Shown: in pieces, positions 22,629-34,400 of the stretch | How the letters are laid out: every line of letters starts with the position of its first letter | Numbering within the stretch: position 1 is the stretch's first letter | Translations under genes and position numbers: made by a program | From: Myoxocephalus aenaeus | Lineage: Eukaryota > Chordata > Actinopteri > Perciformes > Cottidae | Assembly (NCBI GenBank): GCA_038501785.1 | Contig: JBAMJR010000078.1 | Location: forward strand, 453,501 to 517,500 | Length of the DNA stretch: 64,000 nt | Direction of reading: 5' to 3' | The notes under the pieces: generated by a model | What the model was told of the DNA's origin: nothing | Databases searched by the model: none | What the model saw: the letters and a program-made list of their open reading frames with translations, nothing else

Positions 22629-23240
22629 CAACCTCCGGTTCTGAAGAGTGAAGCCATGCGAAAATGTCTTTCTTGCAAACTTGCATTCTCTCTCCTGACC
22701 ACCAGGGGGCGACTCCTCTGGTTGTATAGAAGTCTATGCTTCATGTGTTAAAGCTGCATTCTCTCTCCTGACCACCAGGGGGTGACTCCTCTGGTTGTAT
22801 AGAAGTCTATGCTTCATGTGTTAAAGCTGCATTCTCTCTCCTGACCACCAGGGGGCGACTCCTCTGATTGTATAGAAGTCTATGCTTCATGTGTTAAAGC
22901 TTCATTCTCTCTCCTGACCACCAGGGGGAGACTCCTCTGATTGTATAGAAGTCTATATAAATGACTCTACTTCTCTTGATGTATTCCCTCAGTAAACATT
23001 GTAAACATGAGTTTATGTCTCAATCTCTAGTTTCAAGTCTTCTTCAATACAGCATGATGTTCATTTAGTAGATTATGGTCATTTAGAGTCAAACAGACCA
23101 TAAAGCAGGGGACGCTTTAGGGCTCACTGTGATTGACAGGTCGCTATCCTAGGCAATATATGGCGTCTCTACTACTGTCCAAATAAGGTCACTTCCATTC
23201 ACTGGTTTAAAAAAAGTCAAGATGGCGACGGTTAGTGGAC
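22629..23240 (+). repeat. Composite dispersed repeat with four 73-bp CTCF-like units
   Basis: It begins near AACCTCCGGTTCTGAAGAG, continues with four tandem units, then a unique tail (TATATAAATGACTCTAC, CATTGTAAACATGAGTTTAT) and ends near CAAGATGGCGACGG. It shares this order with the copies at 25637 and 60858. No coding frame or transposase was recognised, so its class is unknown. Confidence 0.7.
22699..22929 (+). promoter_or_regulatory. Array of four CTCF-like cores at 73-bp spacing
   Basis: Cores start at 22699, 22772, 22845 and 22918. Units one and three read CCACCAGGGGGCGA, which matches the CTCF core consensus CCASYAGRKGGCRS at 13 of 14 positions. Unit two has GGGGGTGA and unit four GGGGGAGA. 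Occupancy is inference. Confidence 0.45.
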
Positions 23241-24346
23241 TGTTTTTGCTTTACGGGTTAGGGTTAGGGTTAGAACCCATCTAGCTGGTGAACATAGTGG
23301 AACATTTAGCAGCTAAAGAGACAGATGTTCTGCTCAGGAGTTGGGAAACCAAAAACAGCCAAAAGTAGGGTGCATATCAGACTTCCGTTCATCAGGAGGC
23401 CAAAAAAACAACGAACAAAACAAATCAAGAGCTTTGATTTGGCTGGCAGCTGCATAGATTCATGACATGAGCCGGTTGTATTAATGGAAATAGTGCCTTC
23501 CTTTTCCACAGGGGGCGCCAAAAGCAACGCAAAATGAAAGTTCCTCTCAATTGAACTTTGCTATACTATTTATTACATTAAAGCATTACAGTTTTCTTTC
23601 CAGGTGATGTTCTTTATCACACCAAAGCAGGTTTCTGTTATATGCTGGTATACTTTCCATAAAGCAATACACAGCTTAATGCTCTATAATATGGGCCTAA
23701 AGAAAGAGAAGTTTATGGCGTCCTCCATTGTTATGTTGGAGAAGACTGCAAATGAACCCTTCTCTAAAGAGCACTTGTACCTTCACAGCCTCTAGCAATG
23801 ACTTCAGTGAAACAGAAGAATCAGCCTTTCCTGCCATCTGTATGCCGGGCAGCAGGGAGGAGACTGTCTGAGGAGCTTCTGGGTACTGAATGATGTGGGC
23901 GCTGTTCTACAGCACAGGTGTTAAGGTGTCTGGATCCAGGGTGGACCATTGGCTGAATTTGTCCATCAGAGCCACTGGTGGTCCTTCCAATATCCAGAGA
24001 GGAGGAGGTCCCTTGTTTACCAAACACCAACAACCTGACCGTCTCTTTCTTTGCCAAGAACACCCTTCTGTTCAGCTTCTGTTACATGGCAGAGATTTGA
24101 CTGTGAATGAATCCTTCTACAAGGTGCAAGGGTTGATTGTACCACATTATTCTGTATATTGCAATGCTATGCAAAGAGTTGGATAGGAAGATCAATACCA
24201 CCCTCATACATATGGTAATTCTGAATGAATTATGCAGCCAGGAAGGAAGTTACTGTGCCGAGCCACGAATTAGTGATACCCTCTCTGTAAAACCACAATG
24301 TATCGTTTCTACACCTCTTTTTTTAATTGATTAAGCAAAGAAGATA

Positions 24347-24384
<38 letters not shown>

Positions 24385-24407
24385 GTACTACTACTACTAC
24401 TACTACT
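24347..24407. repeat. (TAC)n trinucleotide microsatellite
   Basis: About 61 bp of TAC with a single TAG interruption. Confidence 0.95.
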
Positions 24408-25009
24408 TACGCGACAACATAACTAAGTCAACTGTAATCAAAACACTGTCGTAGAAAGAAAGATGTTTCATCTAGAGCATAATTTATAAAAAAATAAATG
24501 TCATATAACTGTACAAAATCCACATGATTATTGGATTTATTAATTATAAGTGTAGTTTATATTGTGCTCACTTGATGCATGTTCCTCATACAGTTGTGTA
24601 GCATCAACTATCCACAAACTAACCCAAGTAAAGTGTTATTCCAGCCCACACCCTAGCAATACAAGTCTTGGACCAATTCCTCCATCAATGCACACGGTGA
24701 ATTCTGTCTTACAGTAAATCCGTGAACTCCAACAGCTCTATCAATTAAAATAGCAAATAAGCAAAATCCTGTCAGCTAGACTGCCTTCCTGAGATGATGT
24801 CTTTAAATATTTAAATCTAAACTAAATTACATAGTGCATATGTGTTTTTCTAGAATAAATAAATATATATATATTGACTAAGATGAAGAAGACCCAAATT
24901 GAGGACATTTAACAACGTTTTGTTTTTTCCAGATTTATAAATGGGTCTTGGTGTGAAGGTTTGAGTTATAATTGACAGTCAATGGAGGACCTCACAGGTA
25001 TAGCATGAC

Positions 25010-25011
<2 letters not shown>

Positions 25012-25071
<60 letters not shown>
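25012..25071. repeat. (TG)n microsatellite
   Basis: Sixty bases of TG. Confidence 0.95.
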
Positions 25072-25636
25072 AGCCGTGGTTGGACACATATGCTGGGCTC
25101 TTTGTGGGAGTGCTAATGACCAAAGATGCGTTCCTTTCCTCTACGCTGAGCTGACCTTCAACACTGTTGCATCAACCACACGGCTTGCAGAGCTCACACG
25201 AGCTCCCACACACGTACTGCTGAGAAATATCACTTCCCTGTTATGTTGGAGGAGCTGTTTGGCCGTTTGGCCGTGGCCTGACACTCAGAAACAGCTATTG
25301 AGAAAAAGTCCTTCCTCTCCATCTGCTGGCTGATCAAGGCTGAGCTCTGAAGGTGCGCTGGAGAGAAGAAAGTGGGTGAAGGCTACACTTAGTATAGCAA
25401 TGACTGTGCTCAAATGTTTCTTTAAAGCTGCTCTAATAAACATATTTTATATCCAAATTAAAATGTTAAAAGGCTTAGTAGTGTAGTTAACTAGTAGTGA
25501 GGAACCCAAACAGAGTTATCACCCGACCCTGATGTTCCCTTCGGTTCTGTGGAGGTGAGGTCATTGTTTTGGGTTTTATTGTTCTTTTTCTGCACTTTCA
25601 TCAAGCTCATTTCAACATGCAGCAGTCAGCAGGCTG

Positions 25637-26112
25637 CAACCTCCGAGTCTGAAAAGTGAAGCCAATGCGGAGGTACCTTAAACTTGCATTTTCTCTAATG
25701 TCCATCAGGGGGCGACTCCTCTGGTTGTATAGAAGTTGATGCTTCATGTGTTAAAGCTGCATTCTCTCTCCTGACCACCAGGGGGGCAACTCCTCTGGTT
25801 GTATAGAAGTCTATGCTTCATGTGTTAAAGTTGCATTCTCTCTCCTGACCACTAGGGGGTGACTCCTCTGCTTGTATAGAAGTCTATGCTTCATGTGTTA
25901 AAGCTCCATTCTCTCTACTGACCACCAGGGTGGCGACTCCTCTGGTTGTATAGAAGTCTATGCTTCATGTGTTAAAGCTGCATTCTCTCTCCTGACCACC
26001 AGGGGGTGACTCCTCTGGTTGTATAGAAGTCTATATAAATGACTCTACTTCTCTCTTGATGTATTCCCTCAGTAAACATTGTAAACATGAGTGTATGTCT
26101 CAGTCTCTAGTT
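25637..26112 (+). repeat. Composite dispersed repeat with five CTCF-like units, 3' truncated
   Basis: It starts near CAACCTCCGAGTCTG like the copy at 22629 and has cores at 25702, 25775, 25849, 25922 and 25996 (73- or 74-bp spacing). It breaks off after AGTCTCTAGTTTCA. The CAAGATGG tail is missing. Confidence 0.65.
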
Positions 26113-26589
26113 TCAGAATGTGGTGGTTGGGTTGGTTCGGTTTAGGCATGAGGCGTGAGATCAGTTTGGTTTAGAGTAAGCCAATCAGAGGCCAGTAGGA
26201 CAGGTCATGCTTTTGCCAAACATTTTCCGAATGCGCCTAAAGCAGGCGGTGGGGAGACGTATCCGTTTGCTCTTTATATGAGATTAACAAACAATGGAAA
26301 GAAAAACACAAAGCTCTGTCTTCTTCAAAGTTAGTCGGCCCATGTTCAGCTGATCATTGTTGCCCAACTTTCGTTGTGGCAAACATTCCAAAGGTGGCAT
26401 GAATAGAGCTACGGCTGAGGGGCTGAAACCAATCATTCCATTACCCACTTGAGTTCATAACACACAAGGGAGCTAAACTTTACATGGAATACTGAAATGG
26501 GTCATTGAAAATAATATGAAGCATTATAATATGAAGCATTATGTTCATGAAGTCATTCATCGCTGAGAGGCGGGCTTGGACTTTGAAAA

Positions 26590-26930
26590 TCCACTTTGGG
26601 CTCTCAGTCAGTAACTCTGGTTCCAAACAGAAAGGCGCATCAGATATTGCTTATTTGTATGCATAACATGTATAAAATGCATGATAGATTGAACACTAGG
26701 TCTCTGATGGTGTGTGTGTATATTGTAGCAATGCATAGTACACTTCATTCATGTTTCTGTGCAATACTGTCACTATATTTCGTGCCTTATTTTATAATTT
26801 TTTTTGCCTTAGCTTTATTGTAATTCTGCATGTTAGGAGGACCCAGCAAAATAAGTTTTTCATTGTATAGAATAACTGACTGTTATCTGTGCATATGACA
26901 ATAAAAATATCTTGAATCTTGAATATGGAG
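26590..26930 (+). repeat. Probable LINE 3' tail
   Basis: It ends GCATATGACAATAAAAATAT then CTTGAATCTTGAAT, a short-direct-repeat tail typical of L2-like non-LTR elements. Upstream CATTGTATAGAATAACTGAC fits the same 3' end. No reverse transcriptase frame is attached, so this is a 5'-truncated copy. Confidence 0.45.
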
Positions 26931-27502
26931 CCTGTGGAGGAAGGAATAATATTCTGAGAAAAAAAAACTGAAATTCCAATATTAAAGTGATAATTTGCAA
27001 GAAAAAACATGACTATTCTCTAATATTATGAAGTCATACATACAGTATATCCAAATCCAACTCAAGCCCGGTCTGAATGACTCCTGGCTCAGGCCGACTC
27101 CGCCCCCCCACGACTCACGCAAGTTCCTGAATTGCATTAATACTTTGCCTAATGGATCATTGCAATCAGACTCAAGAAGGGAACAGAGCTGTCGAGCTGT
27201 CTGGGTGCATCTGTGCTGTAATGTGTTATTTTGTGATACACAGCTGGAGCAGATATGTCATTGCCAGTGATGCGCAATTCATAGTGCAATCAGCGGGGGC
27301 AATCCATTCTTTATAATCAGCCCCCTCCCCTCTTTATGCACAGACGAGTGGAATTATTCATCATTTATTTTCATGATGTTTCTACCCATTTATATGACGG
27401 TTATGTTGTTGTGAATGTGTCGCATTGATTCATGTATTTTAATGGCAATAATAATAAACAAACACTTCCCTCCTCATCCCATTGAATAGGAGGCAAAGCA
27501 AT

Positions 27503-28257
27503 TGTGAGGTCAAACATGATTTTTATTTTGGATAAAAAGAAAGGGGAAGAATGTAAGGTAAATAAAGGTAATTGTAAATTAATAAAGCACCCAGAAAGAG
27601 ATAAATAGTCACAGATTAAATAATAAACATTTAAAGCATTTAATTAAATGTTAGTGCAAGCAATCCGACTTGGGAGGAAAAGGGGCGGAGCTTGTAGGCA
27701 CCGGAAGCACCGCGGGCGCACGTCAAAGGTGGGGATTAAATGAACGCCGGGCGGCTAGATCAAACGCAGCAAAGACGCGTCTACAAGTCCGGAGAGGCAG
27801 CCGGTAAGAGTGACAGACTTTATAATTGAAGGACTTTGCTGATGATCGCTGCCACCACCAGCTTGATTAGCGCGAGCGCTAAATACGTCACGGGGCTCCG
27901 CAGCCCATTCACGTGTGGCAAAGCGAAATGTTTGTTGACATGTTGGTGGAGGCACAGCTGGGGGCTATGTGGTGACGTGTGTAGACAGAGTGCACGGGCG
28001 CTGATCATGTGTTTAAAGTGGTTCTGGCATGTTGAAATGTGTGTTTTCTGTTTTTTTTATTTAAAGGTTTTTCACCTCTATCTCTATCGTATTTCTATAC
28101 GGAGGGAAGGACTCAACAATCCAAATCTCAAAAATAAAAGGAGAAAAAAAAGGAAAAGTTGGGTTTTCATTGGAGTGGAATCCAGTTTGAATCGGTGTAG
28201 ATGGGTCAATCCCTATCAAGTGGGGAAGTGCAGAAGGTCCGAAGCCGTAACTTGACA
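27503..28257 (+). repeat. 5' LTR of the BEL/Pao element
   Basis: The LTR starts with TG and ends with CA. It contains a GC-rich block (GGGGCGGAGC, CACCGCGGGCGCACG) in the first third, which may be promoter sequence, and an AATAAA at 28133. Short frames inside are identical in both LTRs and are not considered genes. Confidence 0.95.
28133..28138 (+). terminator. AATAAA in the LTR, candidate polyadenylation signal
   Basis: The same hexamer lies at the corresponding place in the 3' LTR (35233-35238), where it could end the element's transcript. Confidence 0.5.
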
Positions 28258-28447
28258 GTGAAAAACCGCGGACCAAAAACTGGAAAGTCTGGAAAACCGG
28301 GAAAAGGAAATCTGGGAGCTTTGAGCTGGAACAGCGGAAGCAATAAACTGGAATCCTGGGAAAAGAAGACAATCAAGTGAAAATATATGAAGCATTGAAG
28401 TAGTACTTACCTTCTCAACTGAAATCAACGACGCAGCAGATTCAAGC
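28258..28447 (+). other. Leader between the 5' LTR and gag-pol
   Basis: The 190-bp leader is A- and G-rich. The bases next to the LTR (GTGAAAAACCGCGG) do not begin with the TGG expected of a standard tRNA 3'-end primer site. TGGAAAGTC occurs a little further in, so the primer site cannot be assigned by eye. Confidence 0.6.
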
Positions 28448-31400
28448 ATGACGGATCAAGCTATGGAGAAATCAGTCGAGCAGCTCAAGGTGGAGCGAAC
28501 TACAGCGAAAAGATTATTTACACGTCTGGTCAACACCATTACCAGGACCTACAGGGACATGTCTGAAAAAGAGCTCAGAGACAGTTTCAATAATGTCATA
28601 AAAGAAGCTGAGAAAGTCATGGGGGCAAATGAAGATGTGGAGGCTGGATTCATTACAGAACTGGAGGCGGAGCTGGAGGAAGGTGAAGATGCTGTGTTAA
28701 CTAGACAGCAGAAAGCCGACATAGCAAAGACTTTCAATGAGTGTGATGGAAAGCTAAAGGAGGTCAAAAGTCTGATTCAGGAGGCACTTTGGGATAACTT
28801 CGGGGATGTTGAATTGTCAACAGCATTGCAGGCAGCAGAGGAAGTGGGTGACCATGCTGCTGATGTGCGGCCCGATGGTGGCCAGGAGGCATACGACTTC
28901 ATGCTCGACCACCTGCAAGGACGGGTAAAGACCGCAAAGGAGGTGTACAGTCGGTGGAAACGATGGATCCCACCAAGTGAGCAAAAGGACTTTCAGAGCC
29001 GCATGAAGAGGCTTGAACTCCTCCTTCCCAAGCTGGTTTCCAGGAAGGCTGAGTACATACAGGCTAGGAAAGAGGAGGAGGGGGAAAGACCAATTGGGCC
29101 CACGCCGGCCACCATCAGACTGAAACCTATATCCCTGCCAAAGTTTACTGGGAACAAACGTGACTTCCACAGGTGGAAAAAGGACTGGGAAGCACTCCAG
29201 AAGCAGGGTGAGCCGACCGGTTCAAAAGAAGTGAAAAAGTTTCAACTACTGGACAGTCTTGATGATAAAATCGCAAGAGACCTTCGCCTGAGCAGTTATA
29301 ACACTGCAGGTGACATTTTTCGTGTCCTAGAGAACCGCTATGGCAATAAGATTGCGATTGCTATTGATATAGTGGAGGAGTTGCAGAGAATGCCAGCTGC
29401 CAGAGGTCATCAGCCATGGAAAATAGTGGAATTAATCCAAGCTGTGGAGAAGGCACTTCAAGATTTGAGCGACCTTGGAGACACAGGCGCAATCAAAAAT
29501 CCTCTGGTAACGAAATCAATAGAAAGTAAACTTCCAGAAGTTCTGAAGAAAGAATGGCTTGTCTATGTCGCTGACAGGAGAAACGCAGTGGCAGCAGAGA
29601 CTCGTTTTGACAGTCTCTTGGCATTCCTTAAAGGGCAAGAGAGCATATATGAGCAGCTCGAGCAGCTAAGAGAGGAGGAGCCAAGTAGAAAAGAGACCAG
29701 AACCGAGCCAAGATATGCTAGAACCAAGTCTACCAAAGCAGAAGATGACCATTTAGGGTGTGTAGTCTGTGGGGACGGAAAGCATAAGAGAAAACTCTAC
29801 TTTTGCAACCAGTTTCGTGCGCTAAAGCTAACAGAGAAGAAGGCTGCAGTAAGAAAGTTGGGAGCATGCAAGAGGTGCCTCGAAGTACATGAGGACGCTT
29901 CATACTGCACAACTGACTTTCTATGTAAAAACCAAGTCTGCAGGGATGAGCAAGCTCCTGAGCATCATTTCTCTCTGTGCCCCAATGCTGCGGTGAGAAA
30001 AAGCAGCATCGGAGAGAAGCACAGATTCGGCCCGGAGAGGGAGAAAACCAGGAGGAAGCATACAGCAGATCAAGAGGAGTTTTTCAACAAGCTTTCACCA
30101 GAATTGGCAAAACAATGTCGGGATGTGTTCTCCAACACTGCGTCAAGAGCCTTCAGCACTACAAAAGATCCACCAAGTCTTCTTGTGGAAAGTGGACTGC
30201 AAGAGCGACCAGTACTTATGATGCTCCTCGAGGTCACAGCAAATGCTGGACAAAGAATCGGGACATTAATTGATTTGGCTTCGGACACAAATTATATAAC
30301 CCACAAGACTGCAAGCGAACTGAACCTCAGGAGTGAAGAAATCACACTCGTCGTCCATGGAGTTGGAGGGATGAAGGTTCGTGTGGAGACAAGGCGTTAC
30401 CTTCTAAGGATCCGAGTGAAGACTCCCAAGGGCACTCTCAAACCCCATCAATTGGTTTGCTATGGACTAGACAGCATAGCAAATGTCCACAAAAATGTGA
30501 CACCAGAGCAGCTGCACAGGTTTTTCCCAAGCATTCCACTCGATGAACTGGTGAGACCCAAAGAAGTACATTTGCTCATAAGCCACAGAGAAGGGCAATT
30601 AGCTCCACAAAGAATCCAAGCTGTTGGAGACCTCGTACTGTGGGACGGACCTCTTGGAAAGACGGTTGGCGGAACGCATCCTGACCTCTTTGAGGAGCTC
30701 ACTGTAGCAGCCCACAGGTCCAAGACTCACTTCGCAAGGTCAATGAGGGCAGCAGCTGTAAAGTACGAGGAGCTCACTAGCAGGATCCCAGAGACCCTTC
30801 TACGAAACAAACAGGTTAGCGCCACGTTTCAGGAGTCAAGTACGTCAACCACCAGGAAAGATTTCCTTGAGTGGTGGAAATGGGATAGTATTGGTGCAGC
30901 ATGTGAGCCGAGATGCGGGGGTTGCCGCTGCGGGAAATGCCAGCCAGGCGGCAAAGAAATGACTCTTGCTGAGGAGAGGGAGGTCGAAATAATGAAGGAA
31001 GGCCTCACCTATGTCAAAGGCGATAGCCACAGCGAGGAACCACATTGGCATTCCAGATATCCTTGGTTGGAAGATCCAGCCTCTCTGCCTAACAATAAAA
31101 GGACAGTCGAGGCTACATTTCTCAGGACAGAAAAGCAGCTGGCCAAGGAACCGGAATGGAAGGTTGCCTATACTGCTCAAGTGCATGACATGGTTGACCG
31201 AGGGGCGGCAATCAAATTGTCCAAAGAGGCAGTAACCAACTGGAAAGGACCAGTATGGTATGTGAGTCACCTTATTGCTCCTAACCCACACTCTGTCACA
31301 ACCCCAGTGAGACTTGTGTGGAACAGCAGCCAGAAGTGCAGAGGTGTGAGCCTGAATGACCTGCTGATGAAAGGTCCAGACGTCCTCAACCAGATTCGCG

Positions 31401-34400
31401 CTGTTCTGCTCAGATTCAGGTGTGGGGTACATGCTGCCCTGGGTGATATAAAAAAGATGTACAACTCTGTTTGGTTGGAGGACCGAGAAGTACACCTGCA
31501 TAGATTCCTCTGGCGAGACTCAGAAGATGAAGAGCTGGCGGAATATGCAATTACAAGAGTAAACATTGGAGACAAGCCAGCGGGGTGCATCGCACAGCTG
31601 GCAATGCGTGAGACTGCAAACCTCGCACCTTTCATCCACCTCAACGTGGAGCGTCAGGTGCTCCAGGAGGACAGCTACGTCGATGACATTCTCACATCCC
31701 ACAATGACCTTGACCAGCTTAAAACCATCGCAGCAAATGTGAAGCATATCCTGCAAGCTGGAGGGTTCAAGCTCAAGCCTTGGGTCTTTTCTGGGCAAAG
31801 TGGGAGGAAGGGTTGGAAGGACGAGCCGGAGAAGGCCGGGACAAAGATTTTGGTCCTGCCAAACCAAATGGGTGAGGATGACAATAAAGCACTCGGCCTG
31901 GGCTACATGGTAGAAGAGGACAAGCTCCATGTCATGACCGCAATCAATTTCTCGAGGAGAAAGAAAAAGATGAGAAGTGGCCATGACCTTCACCAAGGAC
32001 AAGTCAGAGACCAGATGCCAAATCCCCTTACGAGGAGAGAACTGCTCAGCCAAGTTTCAGGGCTGTATGACCCGGTCGGCCTGGTAACTCCTGCTAAGCA
32101 GAAGGGAGCTATACTGGTGCGAAGGGCGTTCCAAGAGGCAAAGACTGGAAAATGTCCAGTCAAAGAGACATGGGACATAGCGCTCTCAGATGACCTCAGG
32201 GAAGATGCGATCAGGCTCTTCGAAGAATACATTCAACTTGGCAAAGTCATGTTCGCCAGAGCACTAACGCCTCCATGCTATGTTGATAAACCCTGGGCAA
32301 TCACATTCTCAGATGGAAGTGAGCATACGTATGGAGCAGTGATGTATCTGAGGTGGAACTCAAACCAAGGCCCAATTGTTAGGCTGGTGGAGTCCAAAGC
32401 AAAATTAACTCCGTTGGACTGTAAAGGTGATGCTGTGAAAGCAGAGATTTGTGGAGCAGTGTTTGCCTCACGGCTGAAGAAGTACTTTGAGCGTCACAGC
32501 CGAATCCAGATTGAAAAGTGGTACCATCTCATCGATAGCCAAACCGTTCTTGGTGCAGTACAGCGAGAAAGCTATGGCTATCAGACTTTCTTCGCAAATC
32601 GAATTGGAGAAATTCAAAACGGCACAAGGACTCAAGACTGGTGGTGGACCCCTGGCCAGCAAAACATTGCTGATATCATCACCAGAGGGGCCAGCCCTCA
32701 AGAGCTGGATGAGGACTCAGAGTGGCAAAATGGGCCAGAGTTTCTGAAGTTACCAGTGAGGGAGTGGCCAATCAAATCAGCCAAAGAATTAGCGAGCGCT
32801 GCCAGAGAAAGCGTCAACAGGTTGCAAAAGAAGGCATTTGCTGCTGTGACGAGAGCCAAGGCAAAGGAAGCTGAGTCAGATCAACACCAAGCAGTGACTG
32901 AACAGAGAAGACCACCTGTGGGATCAGCCATCCTAGGCCTTGTGGATGCCAAGCGGTTCAGTAGCTTGACTAAGCTGGTCAAAACAATTGCATGGATCTG
33001 GAGAGCAGCAAAAAAGTTCATTGGACAGAATAAAGCCGCGAAGAGCTCAAAGTGGGAGGCAGTCTCTTCGGCAGGAGTCGTCTCAGTAAAAGAACGAGAA
33101 GATGCCCTGAGAGACATCTTTCTTGCGGCGCAAGAAGGCACAACCTTCCCAAGCACCACGACAGACAGACTAGTAGTCTATAAAGAGGAAAACTCCGGGC
33201 TATTGGTTTGTGGTGGCCGAGTGCAAATCTTCAAAGAAGATCAAGTAGGGGTCCCTATCTTACCCTATAACACATGGGTGTCCACACTGCTTGCTCGGGA
33301 GGCCCATCAAGAGAGTCATGATGGAGTGGCTGGAACCCTGCTCAAGATGAGAAGGAGGGCATGGGTCGTACGAGGAAGAAGGATTGCCCAAAAGGTTGTT
33401 GATGGCTGCATAATCTGCAAGAAGGCAAAGGCAAGGAAATGTCAACAAGTAATGGGTGACTTGCCGCCGGAACGAGCAGAACCTGCTGCGCCATTCAAAT
33501 TCACGACCATAGACCTCTTTGGACCGTACCAAGTCAAAGATGACGTGAAGAAGAGAGTGAGACTAAAAGTCTGGGGGGTGGTCTTCTGCTGCATGGCCAG
33601 TAGAGCCATCCACACTGAGTTGGTAAACACACTATCGACAGAAGGATTCCTGATGGCCTACCAAAGGTTCACGGCGATCAGAGGGCATCCAAGGAAGATC
33701 TGGTCAGATCCAGGCACCAATTTCATTGGAGCAAAACCAGTCTTGGAGGAGCTTTACAGATTTCTGGATGGCTTGAACAAACCAGCCTTGCAGGAGAACG
33801 CAGCAAAAAATGGGACTGAGTGGATGTGGAAAATCCACCCAGCCGACTCTCCACACAGAAATGGTGCTGCAGAAGCTGCTGTACGCATCGTAAAGAGAGC
33901 ACTCCAGACTCTTGGGAAAGAGTCGGAGCTCACATACAGCGAGTTCCAGACAACTCTTCACATAGCAGCCAACCTGGCAAATGAGCGCCCAATTGACGCC
34001 AGAGTACAGAGCCAGGAAGACTGTATCCAATATATCACACCCAACACGCTCCTTCTGGGGCGGGCATCTCAGAACGGGGATGTCCAAACATTTGACTTTG
34101 CTAGCTACCCCTACAAAAGACTAAGAGCAATGCAGTCAGAGGTGACCAAGTTCTGGAGGCATTGGAGCCAACTTGCTGGTCCCAATTTATTTGTGAGGAG
34201 CAAGTGGCATACTATAGAAAGAAACGTTGCTGTTGGGGACGTTGTCTGGCTAAGTGACCAAAATGCGCTAAGAGGGCAATTCAAGCTTGGAAGGGTCATC
34301 AGTACGAATCCAGACAGTAAAGGCATCGTGAGAGACGTCAACGTCAGAATCTTCCCAAGCTACAATGTTCCTGTGACAAGACCAACGAGGGAAGCAAGAG

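Larger units (their letters stand above)
18776..27497. other. Gene-free stretch between cnih3 and the BEL element
   Basis: It contains only repeats that I can support: minisatellites at 19362 and 20105, several microsatellites, three composite-repeat copies and a LINE-like tail at 26590. Positions 18840-19060 look like another AT-rich dispersed repeat. A short GGGTTA triplet run sits at 23255-23273. I see no exon in the rest. Confidence 0.6.

Noticed and set aside
23255..23273. Telomere-like GGGTTA triplet run
   Set aside because: Only about three repeats; too short to argue for an interstitial telomere or fusion point.
27836..28255. 139-codon frame in the 5' LTR, repeated in the 3' LTR
   Set aside because: It lies wholly inside LTR sequence and matches no known LTR-encoded protein; identical in both LTRs only because the LTRs are identical.
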